DNA of 64,000 nucleotides, taken from contig NMRA01000379.1 of assembly GCA_002633005.1 (NCBI GenBank), forward strand, positions 186,001 through 250,000. Direction: 5' to 3'. This DNA is from Phoronis australis (taxonomy: Eukaryota > Phoronida > Phoronidae). A program made the position numbers and the translations under genes. Shown in pieces: positions 60,101 to 64,000 of the stretch (its first letter is position 1; each line of letters opens with the position of its first letter). The notes beneath the pieces were generated by a model. That model searched no databases and was not told where the DNA came from. It saw only the letters and a list, made by a program, of their open reading frames with translations.

Positions 60101-62352
60101 TTACGTTTTTTTTTGCACCCATAGTCCCCTAGTGGCAATTTCATTTTTTTGTCCTTTCCCTCTGTTTCTCTGAAGTACCTTGACAGATTTTTATGATATT
60201 TAGTAAATAGCTTATTAAAAAAGCGATGATTTGTTCCCGTTTTGGGATGGATTTGAGCTTTTTTGCGCCATCTAGTAGCCATTTCTGTGATATAAATAAA
60301 CACCTGTAGAAGCACATCATTTGCGGTGCCTTGATGGGCACATTTCAACGGTCCGTGTTGCTCTTGTTGTTGATCTTTTGTCATTTTTCCCCCGAGTCTG
60401 TTCATTGTTATTTACGAAATTTCTAGGTGTGTAAATTTCTAATACCGTCTTAATCTCAAAAGCTAATTCTTTGCTAAAACTAAAATTTTTGAAATTCTTG
60501 AACTTAAACTGAAGATCTACGACTCAGTGACTTGTCAAATAAAGTAATAATGCTGGCAATTTTGCCAACACCAAGCCATATGTCTTCTGGCAATGAGAAA
60601 TGAAGCTTGCTTTGCTGGGTCTTTCAGGCAACATGGAAGTCTGGAAGAACGACTTCAACTACGGCATCACCTTTACATGTGGGGTCCTGGTTATTCCTGT
60701 CATTTTCCTGTACTTCACCAAACTGGTAGGTTCACTGTTGTGTGTAGTTATGGCAAAGGTTCTGCAATTACAGACAATAAGATTACATTAAATGGAAGTA
60801 AGGTTTTAAAATTTCTTGACAAAAAGAAGAGTGTTTCACTTCCATATCGGTGGGATTTGTACTGTCTAGCTTGACACTGGATATGCTTGAGTTTTGACCA
60901 TTTGTACTGTGGAGCTTGACACTGAATATGCTTGAGTTTTGACCATTTGTACTGTGGAGCTTGACACTGAATATGCTTGAGTTTTGACCATTTGTACTGT
61001 GGAGCTTGACACTGGATATGCTTGAGTTTTGACCATTAGTACTGTGGAGCTTGACACTGGATATGCTTGAGTTTTGACCATTTGTACTGCAGTCAAGCTT
61101 GACACTGAATTTGCTGGACTTTTGAACATTTGCGGACTTGTGTACCATACGCAAAAAATGCAGATTCGTACGAAAATTTGACTTGTAGTACGCAAGACCA
61201 TGCAAAGATACGCATATTGGAAGCGGATTATTTACCGAGTTGTTACTCAATTATTGAAAAGCTAAGATTTTTAAATTCGACATTAAAAATATATATTCAC
61301 ATCATTTGTAACTAAAAAAATGTCTGCTCAGCTCTGAAGTCGGAAACTTGCTTCGATTCACACTAGATATCATAGCAAAATTATCCATGAATAGCAAGGC
61401 TTCTATGGATATTCATCGTCACCGTCCTAAATTATAAGCATCGACTTCTGTGATTGGTGAATTGTTTATATTGTTTATCTCTGGCTAAATACATACTGTT
61501 GTCAAAATCACTGTGGTGATGGGCATCACTAGAATGATTCATCATGTGCGGCGCAGCACTGAAAAAAGTGGGGGCTAAAGCCCCCTCAGCCCCCCTGTGG
61601 TGCACCGCCTATAGACCATGTGCGGCGTAGCACTGAAAAAAGTGTGGGCTATAGCCTCCCCAGCCCCTTATGGTGCGCTGCCCATATTCATGCCACTTTT
61701 CAACCTGCCCCACTGTAGTCAGGGATAGCATGACTTTCTCAGTAGTTTTAAGGAAGAGTGTATCTGTGTGATATCTAGAGAACCAATTGATAGATTTCAT
61801 TGAAACTTGAGAAAGAGTTTTATTATAACAATCTGTCGGAACTGTTTGATTTTTGGCTGGATTCGACTACTGCAGCGCCTCCTAGTGACCCTTGGAATCA
61901 TAATATCTGTGATGCACTGTGGGAGGATTTCAACACCTCAGCGTTGCTTTTGTATATGAAAGTTTCATATGAATACTATCGATCATTTCTGAGATGTGTT
62001 GTTTGGAAGTTTGCCAAATTTGGTCAATTTTTATGGTCCTTCATAAGCTTATGAAGTAGTAGTGAATAATGCACTCTTGTGGACTTTTTTTACTTATTAG
62101 ACATGCTGGTTCTAATTGAACCAGGTTTGCTTCAATTTACAATTTACATTATCACCATTAATTTCAGTTGGATGTTATTTCCTTTCTAGTTAAGCATTCT
62201 TTCGTGCACCGTGATTGGCTCGTATGGGTTTGCCATTGCCATAAACTCCTACATTCATGGTAGCCTTTCCTACATCATTGTTAACTCTGTGAAAAGAGCC
62301 GTCAATGAGGATTTCAACCGTTCAATTATGGTGGCGCCGTTCCAATTATCAG
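36074..62352 (+). CDS. TM7SF3: TM7SF3 orthologue, ten exons, 3' end beyond window
   Basis: Exons 36074-36137, 40668-40874, 44247-44357, 46864-47147, 50446-50635, 54716-54802, 57621-57701, 59172-59324, 60628-60725 and 62190-62352 join in consistent phase to 1438 nt, about 479 residues. Domain order follows human TM7SF3 (about 570 residues): signal peptide (1-19); an extracellular domain (about 20-285) with Cys residues and Asn-linked sites (NLS, NLT, NSS, NFT); then membrane segments near 289-309, 316-335, 344-365, 369-390, 405-423 and 426-447. Recalled family hallmarks are visible: FHVHSQSRN, DPLSGGCN, YACEFEG, FAGHRYF, FFTPFG and VIGSYGFA. The seventh segment and cytoplasmic tail are missing because the window ends in the following intron. 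Known mammalian TM7SF3 is a membrane protein linked to beta-cell survival and stress; that role here is by homology only. Most introns are phase 1. Confidence 0.92.
36176..36410 (+). repeat. Family H repeat, copy 1
   Basis: It carries ACCATCGCCTCT and AGAGGCGATG arms, then GCAGCTCCTATAGGCG, GCGCATAGAGGGACACC and AATTCCTTCCAACTCGAAC. The reverse complement lies at about 37690-37940, so intron 1 contains a large interrupted inverted repeat around about 1.3 kb. Confidence 0.7.
37150..37380 (+). repeat. Repeat unit with exon-like frame, copy 1
   Basis: From ACCGATTAATGCGATCGTCC to CGATAATTAGG. It holds an open frame from ATG at 37153 that reads into MLQ|GTAAGATT, a donor-like site. The inverted copy at 38880-39105 carries a 4-bp deletion and an in-frame stop. 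It may be a captured exon or part of a transposon. Confidence 0.55.
37690..37940 (-). repeat. Family H repeat, copy 2, inverted
   Basis: Reverse complement of 36176-36410, with AGCTTCCGGCGCATGGAGCG, GAGCTGCATCGCCTCT and CAGAGGCGATGGTCATTGCC. The arms are similar but not identical. Confidence 0.7.
38690..39560 (+). repeat. Family H repeat, copy 3, split by an insertion
   Basis: The left part (38690-38755, GACCATCGTTTCT...GGAGCTCCTATAGGTGC) and right part (39385-39560, AAAGCTTTTCGGC...AATTCCTTCCAAGTCGAAC) match copies 1 and 2. Between them is an insert ending CGTCCAGCCCTG that includes the inverted 225-bp unit at 38880-39105. A short fourth fragment is at 40505-40590. Confidence 0.55.
38880..39105 (-). 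repeat. Repeat unit with exon-like frame, copy 2, decayed
   Basis: Reverse complement of 37150-37380. Shared text includes CCCTCTCTCGGTGAAATC, GACATTGAATGCATTACA and CTCAGATTATGCTTCAAG followed by TAAGAT. A 4-bp deletion and a TGA within the frame show that it no longer encodes the same peptide. Confidence 0.6.
39574..40475 (+). mobile_element. Family G element, copy 2, containing the assembly gap
   Basis: After CCATTTTT the palindrome (39579-39608; arms ATGCGCCCACATAT and ATATGTGGACGCAT) is followed by TATGCCGTCATC, a (CCGT)n tract and a monomer with GTGCCCCCTAGTGGCAATTT. The end at 40441-40475 has GTGGGCGCATTT, the hairpin CAACGCTCTGCGTTG and CTCTTGTT. The N-run 39833-40231 lies inside, so its true length is unknown. 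Confidence 0.75.
39833..40231. other. Assembly gap (run of N)
   Basis: 399 undetermined bases. Long frames spanning it are artefacts. The gap falls within a high-copy repeat, the usual reason for an assembler to break. Confidence 0.95.
40668..40874 (+). CDS. TM7SF3: TM7SF3 exon 2
   Basis: Acceptor ATTATTTTTTTTAG and donor GACAGAG|GTTTGT, phase 1 at both ends. It encodes residues 22-90 of the extracellular domain, with FNLSSIHKGITYVIFHVHS and QSRNLTVSS carrying two Asn-linked glycosylation sites. It aligns with the family's FLIFQIHSQ region. Confidence 0.9.
40875..44246 (+). other. TM7SF3 intron 2
   Basis: Mostly AT-rich. It holds the antisense frame described at 42499-42676, a short ACACTGTGATACACTGTGAT array near 42218, and GTTAGTTGAACGACTT reiterated three times near 43165-43210. 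No other feature is supported. Confidence 0.6.
42499..42676 (-). other. Antisense open frame with good acceptor in TM7SF3 intron 2
   Basis: On the minus strand, TTTTTCTTTTCAG|G is followed by 58 open codons to TGA (42499-42501). The composition is protein-like (SSLVDSSNIRELPGAYC, then INVHKNGLGRGGHLDD and a basic tail). Higher up, a consensus donor (CAACAG|GTAAGTG near 43094) could join in the required phase 2. The plus strand is also open here (67 codons). Unidentified; it may be a nested antisense gene or a transposon fragment. Confidence 0.25.
44247..44357 (+). CDS. TM7SF3: TM7SF3 exon 3
   Basis: Acceptor TGTCTTGTGCTAG and donor CAAG|GTAATG, phase 1 both ends. It encodes residues 91-127: GVVTVLRTFQSEAVWYVN then SSSGRNVSVIAMANTFSAQ. 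The WY-plus-hydrophobic pattern matches the family's TWYL and MAILLSY region. Confidence 0.88.
44661..45650. mobile_element. hAT-type MITE with perfect 8-bp target duplication
   Basis: The element starts CAGTGGCGGATCTAGG and ends ATCCGTCTA, imperfect inverted ends rich in G or C runs. TGGCTACA flanks it exactly on both sides (44653-44660 and 45651-45658). An 8-bp duplication and a CAGNGGCGGATC end are hallmarks of hAT elements. 990 bp, without transposase. It lies in TM7SF3 intron 3. Confidence 0.85.
44898..44973 (-). repeat. tRNA-like sequence inside the hAT MITE
   Basis: On the minus strand TGGTGTAGTGGTAAAGC resembles an A box and GTGAGTTTGAGTCTGTGG a B box. The arms pair poorly and the B box departs from GGTTCGANTCC. 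It is probably a SINE head or a decayed glycine-type tRNA copy, not a functional tRNA. Confidence 0.4.
45694..45975 (+). mobile_element. Family G element, copy 3, truncated
   Basis: It has the palindrome (45700-45730) after TTATTTTT and monomers with GTGCCCCCTAGTGGCAATTT. No terminal hairpin follows; similarity fades near 45975. It begins 36 bp after the hAT MITE's flanking duplication. Confidence 0.6.
45976..46806 (+). other. TM7SF3 intron 3, distal part; no gene seen
   Basis: Overlapping frames at 45938-46359 are lysine- and asparagine-rich with no recognised motif. The sequence just before the exon includes an earlier alternative acceptor (GAGTTTCTCAG ending at 46806). Confidence 0.5.
46864..47147 (+). 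CDS. TM7SF3: TM7SF3 exon 4
   Basis: Acceptor AAACTCTGTTCCAG, donor ACGAAG|GTTTGA; enters in phase 1 and leaves in phase 0. It encodes residues 128-222, the best conserved extracellular part: DPLSGGCNQEFNMENNANI, GVSRGSEPIDC, LYYLQENNLSEKMF. The upstream acceptor at 46806 is in the same phase and would add 19 residues (VEAPWSSTERLRYFINSVP plus the shared Asp). The shorter form aligns without a gap to the family, so it is chosen. Confidence 0.9.
47195..47400 (+). repeat. tRNA-derived SINE, copy 2, decayed
   Basis: It shares with 31786-31990 the B-box-like GGTTTAAATCC, CTAGATCCTTGGGTCAGG, CTAGCTCCTCGGCTCAATTT and TGCAATAGGCCCA in the same order. The A box is no longer recognisable. It lies in TM7SF3 intron 4. 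Confidence 0.65.
47717..50086 (+). mobile_element. Family G element, copy 4, long form
   Basis: It starts after a T-run with a palindrome (47721-47748) and TATGCCGTCATC, and ends with hairpin CAATGCTCCACATTG and CTCTTGTT. At 2.37 kb it is the longest copy, containing about fifteen monomers with CTAGTGGC-type cores in repeated a-b-c order plus a private 56-bp array at 49468-49691. Minus-strand and plus-strand frames inside it are shadows. It lies in TM7SF3 intron 4. Confidence 0.75.
49468..49691. repeat. Tandem repeat, 56 bp x 4
   Basis: The unit has ATCATTATGAAATTGGTAGA and GTTCATACTGACAAGAGCAT, then GGCTGGCGTGG. The four units are nearly identical, whereas the surrounding monomers have diverged, so this is a recent local amplification of part of one monomer. 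Confidence 0.85.
50446..50635 (+). CDS. TM7SF3: TM7SF3 exon 5
   Basis: Acceptor CTTTTTTCTCAAATGCAG, donor CGAC|GTAAGT; phase 0 in, phase 1 out. It encodes residues 223-285, the end of the extracellular domain: SNFTVASYLGRGAIYTVVV, then YIPSSTYACEFEGKVDNC. The Cys pair and YAC motif match the family. A family G element begins about 12 bp after the exon. Confidence 0.9.
50647..52032 (+). mobile_element. Family G element, copy 5
   Basis: Palindrome 50654-50683, TTGCCGTCATC, then cores at about 50834 (type a), 50957 (b), 51126 (c), 51264 (a), 51484 (b), 51645 (c), 51786 (a) and 51935 (b). It ends with the perfect hairpin CAATGCTGCGCATTG and CTCTTGTT at 52032. It starts only about 12 bp inside TM7SF3 intron 5, right behind the splice donor. 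Confidence 0.8.
52033..54715 (+). other. TM7SF3 intron 5, distal part; no gene seen
   Basis: AT-rich. TCTCACGAGACATTATTCC and its inverse GGAATAATGTCTCGTGGG near 53278-53320 form a strong short hairpin. The 107-codon frame at 53771-54094 includes a direct duplication (CCACGAT plus TTGTGACG text) and has no recognised motif. Confidence 0.5.
54716..54802 (+). CDS. TM7SF3: TM7SF3 exon 6: first membrane segment
   Basis: Acceptor TTTTGTTGTTTCCAG, donor ACAG|GTAAAT, phase 1 both ends, 29 codons. It encodes the first membrane segment, AAWILCTFAGIVGMFICF, followed by AGHRYF, which corresponds to the family's FFICFFGHRFW. Confidence 0.9.
55160..55390. repeat. Tandem repeat, 47 bp x 5
   Basis: The unit GGCCGTGGCTTTGTAGTAAA plus GTATGGCTGTATACTCAAGT is repeated without spacers. 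The last four units are nearly identical. It lies in intron 6 of TM7SF3. Confidence 0.85.
56098..56238. repeat. Tandem repeat, 21 bp x about 7
   Basis: The unit CACCTGACTCATTTTGGTC plus two bases repeats. Since 21 is a multiple of three, both strands stay open (minus strand reading GADQNES-like units), which explains the 105- and 66-codon frames here. Confidence 0.85.
57621..57701 (+). CDS. TM7SF3: TM7SF3 exon 7: second membrane segment
   Basis: Acceptor TTTTGTTTCGTTTCAG, donor ACAT|GTGAGT, phase 1 both ends, 27 codons. It encodes VMFLWGFSSFMLTFFIVF then TLFTELSFT, a hydrophobic helix at the position of the second membrane segment. Confidence 0.88.
57702..59171 (+). other. TM7SF3 intron 7; no gene seen
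   Basis: A relic near 58090-58170 (GGCGACTTGGCGG and CCAGGTCACC) resembles the GCGACCTGG blocks at 11050 and 39340. The rest is unannotated AT-rich sequence. Confidence 0.5.
59172..59324 (+). CDS. TM7SF3: TM7SF3 exon 8: third and fourth membrane segments
   Basis: Acceptor GGTATTTTTCTCGTCAG, donor TTTG|GTAGGT, phase 1 both ends, 51 codons. It encodes two hydrophobic helices: AASFGLVGGGLWVTFWWFV and FSVLLAGLNLGYLFASIVF. It ends FFTPFG, as in the family. Confidence 0.92.
59582..60368 (+). mobile_element. Family G element, copy 6, lacking the palindrome end
   Basis: It begins within a monomer (CCACTCTAAGGATGAAAG) without the palindrome and ends with hairpin text CAACGGTCCGTGTTG and CTCTTGTT. 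Cores include GTGGCGCCTCCTAGTGGC (59688) and TGCCATCTAGTGGCC (59930). It lies in TM7SF3 intron 8. Confidence 0.7.
60628..60725 (+). CDS. TM7SF3: TM7SF3 exon 9: fifth membrane segment
   Basis: Acceptor TTGCTGGGTCTTTCAG, donor AAACTG|GTAGGT; phase 1 in, phase 0 out. It encodes GNMEVWKNDFNYG then ITFTCGVLVIPVIFLYF and TKL. The loop plus helix aligns with the family's fifth segment (SCIAILIPVVF). Confidence 0.9.
60862..61130. repeat. Tandem repeat, 45 bp x about 5
   Basis: The unit has TGTACTGTGGAGCTTGACAC and TATGCTTGAGTTTTGACC. A 45-bp period keeps frames open, which explains the 155- and 111-codon minus-strand frames; they are not genes. Confidence 0.85.
61545..61690. repeat. Direct duplication, about 70 bp x 2
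   Basis: CATGTGCGGCGCAGCACTGA with AAAAAAGTGGGGGCTA and a CCCCTNTGGTGC block occurs twice. The GC-rich text resembles the G-run ends of hAT-type elements such as 44661-45650. Confidence 0.6.
61845..61952 (+). mobile_element. Family G element, copy 7, fragment
   Basis: A single type-c core (ACTGCAGCGCCTCCTAGTGA) is followed by TTTCAACACCTCAGCGTTGC and TTTTGT. This is the hairpin end with only a trace of body, in TM7SF3 intron 9. Confidence 0.55.
62190..62352 (+). CDS. TM7SF3: TM7SF3 exon 10: sixth membrane segment
   Basis: Acceptor GTTATTTCCTTTCTAG, donor TCAG|GTTGGT; phase 0 in, phase 1 out. It encodes residues 426-479: LSILSCTVIGSYGFAIAIN, SYIHGSLSYIIVNSVKRAV then NEDFNRSIMVAPFQ. This is the most conserved block of the family (IGSY, SLSYI, KRA, DF, PFQ). 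The phase-1 exit requires at least one more exon, beyond the window. Confidence 0.94.
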
Positions 62353-62804
62353 GTTGGTGATGACATTGTATGGAAATGTGTGTATGTTGATGTTTGATAT
62401 TCGCTTCCTCTTGCTGCTCAAATGAGATAACTAGAAATTAGCTGATGAGGAACTCAATATTCATCTGGTGTGGCAAGTGAAGCAAGGGACCCGTACCATT
62501 CTGAAGAGAGGAATGATTTCGGCATGATATTTCTTAAACATCAGACACTTCATTTTGTATCAACTGATTCTGAAAACAGACTTAACAATTTATAAAACCA
62601 TTAAATATGGGCATCGATGCAACATTTTCATGCACCCTCGTAGTCTGTAACATTGACGTGAACGGACGTTTGTCCTTGATCACAGTCCTTGAATTTGAGA
62701 CGGTCAGAATCCTATTTCAAAATTTGGTTTGTGCTCCGACCTTGAGCAAAATAATTAGTTTTTATGGCCCATGTATAAGTATATGGATGCATAATACGGT
62801 GCTT

Positions 62805-63000
62805 TCCCTGCATTTTGAAAGGAGCGTGGTGTTGAATGGCGAAAACGGGATGCATAGCTGGATGCCACACACGAGTATGGGAAGTAGGATCCCCCTATTG
62901 CCTGGATTTCAAAAGGAGCATGGTGATGAATGGTCGCAGTGGCGACGCATTCGAGCATGGGAGGTGACATCCTCTATTGGGGGTTTGATAGGAGGCCTTC
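62805..63000. repeat. Imperfect direct duplication, about 95 bp x 2
   Basis: GGAGCGTGGTGTTGAATGG and GGAGCATGGTGATGAATGG head two units that both run on to a GAG(T/C)ATGGGA block and a CTATTG block. Related text is at 1-95. Confidence 0.6.
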
Positions 63001-63229
63001 CGCAGGCAAAATTTGAAAAACTAGTTGTGCATTTTTTTGCATTCTACAAGTTTAGTCATCATAGAGGAGGCCTTAATCCAAGCATCATCCTCGACGTGAC
63101 GCCCATAGAACTTAGGTTTAATAAACTAATTTGTATAATAAAACTTGGCCGTTTTAGTTATGATGATGATTTATTGTATTCAAATTCAAGTCTTTTATTA
63201 AGCATGATGGTCTGTCCATCTTGTTGAAA

Positions 63230-63280
63230 AGAATGCAGTGCTGCTGTTGCCACATTTCAACACTCTGTGTTGCTCTTGTT
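63230..63280 (+). mobile_element. Family G element, copy 8, hairpin-end fragment
   Basis: CACATTTCAACACTCTGTGT continues TGCTCTTGTT. The stem CAACAC/GTGTTG is perfect. Only the terminal part is recognisable. Confidence 0.6.
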
Positions 63281-63289
63281 ATTGTTTTT

Positions 63290-63990
63290 GAGTTTGTTTT
63301 TTGGCATCGCCCCTCTATCAACCAAACCATTCTAAGGATGGTTATGAAAATTGGCACGCATGTTCCTACTATGAAGAAGACGAGTGACGATTTAGGGACA
63401 ACTCTGAGTACTGTGGCGTCTTCTAGGCAAATAGGTTTCTGTTTAAATAAGCGGTGACGATTTGACATAATGCACGCCGCTTAGTTGCCATTTTTATTAC
63501 ATTCGAATCTCTTGTGACATCTATCTCTTTATTGGCCAAACCACTTACGAATCGTTACGAAAATTGGTATACATGTTCTTACTGGAAAGAGCATCACTGA
63601 CAGGGATTTTTAGACAATTTTGACGAATGTGGTGCTTCCTAATGGCAGTTCTGCTTTTGTCGCACCTACAGCTGTTAACTCCTAAACCCCTGCAGAATAT
63701 TAGTGAAATTTGACATTATTATGCATTTCTATGTCAATGCAAGACAACTTTTGGACTTATCTGACTATACCGCTATTCCACCTTAAAGCCAATTTTGTAT
63801 TTTACGATCTTAGCAGGTCTGTTCCTATTGAGGAGAGTGTTGCTGACTTGCTAGTATGTACCCCCTAACGGCTATTTTAAGTTTACTAGCAGTGTTTCAT
63901 TTAGTGGGAATGCTCGATATAGTAATCAACCCTTGTATCTGTTCTGTATGCGATGTTTGGGTCATATCAAAGCTCTGCATTGCTCGTGTT
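63290..63990 (+). mobile_element. Family G element, copy 9, lacking the palindrome end
   Basis: It starts in the CCCCTCTATCAACCAAACC part of a monomer, includes cores such as GTGGTGCTTCCTAATGGCAG, and ends CAAAGCTCTGCATTGCTCGT followed by GTT at 63990. It directly follows copy 8. Confidence 0.65.
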
Positions 63991-64000
63991 CACTGTCACT

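Larger units (their letters stand above)
62353..64000 (+). other. TM7SF3 intron 10, partial; final exon not in the window
   Basis: I looked for the proline-rich C-terminal motif after the seventh membrane segment and did not find it. The interval holds the GAGCRTGGTG-type duplicated repeat (about 62805-63000) with the longest open frame of the window (62607-63227), and family G copies near 63230-63280 and 63290-63990. Confidence 0.7.

Noticed and set aside
60783-61250. 155- and 111-codon minus-strand frames
   Set aside because: They are translations of a 45-bp tandem repeat, whose period keeps frames open by arithmetic.

Overview
This is an AT-rich, repeat-dense stretch of nuclear DNA from an animal, almost certainly an invertebrate. 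It has split genes with GT-AG introns, kilobase introns, animal-type transposon relics (hAT, PIF/Harbinger-like, Helitron/Helentron-like, a non-LTR retrotransposon, tRNA-derived SINEs) and assembly gaps. No bacterial operon, rRNA gene, CRISPR array or convincing functional tRNA was seen. The lineage cannot be fixed from the window; a deuterostome such as a hemichordate, echinoderm or lancelet would fit, but that is a guess.

Region 1 (about 1-30,300) is mostly dispersed repeats. Weak evidence for genes: a possible two-exon gene on the minus strand (4612 to 3404) below a GC-box-bearing promoter-like stretch; a possible two-exon gene on the plus strand (17138-17849); an unidentified minus-strand coding exon (18522-18347); and a convincing minus-strand first coding exon (30342-30315) whose later exons I could not join with certainty. 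Two places (13025-14617 and 29657-29931) are near-perfect repeats with a single N at or beside the repeat boundary, so they may be assembly artefacts.

Region 2 (30,300-36,073) holds a SINE, a broken non-LTR reverse transcriptase and the upstream region of the main gene.

Region 3 (36,074 to beyond 62,352) is the one gene I identify firmly: an orthologue of TM7SF3 (seven-transmembrane superfamily member 3). Ten exons with matching splice phases encode about 479 residues: signal peptide, glycosylated extracellular domain and six of seven membrane segments. The last exon or exons lie past the window. Its introns carry repeats, including at least seven same-orientation copies or fragments of one dispersed family.

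That family is the most interesting non-genic structure. It has a palindrome of about 30 bp at one end, a body of about 140-bp monomers in a three-type higher-order order around a CCTAGTGGC core, and a small terminal hairpin whose stem shows compensatory changes between copies. This points to a Helitron/Helentron-like non-autonomous element.
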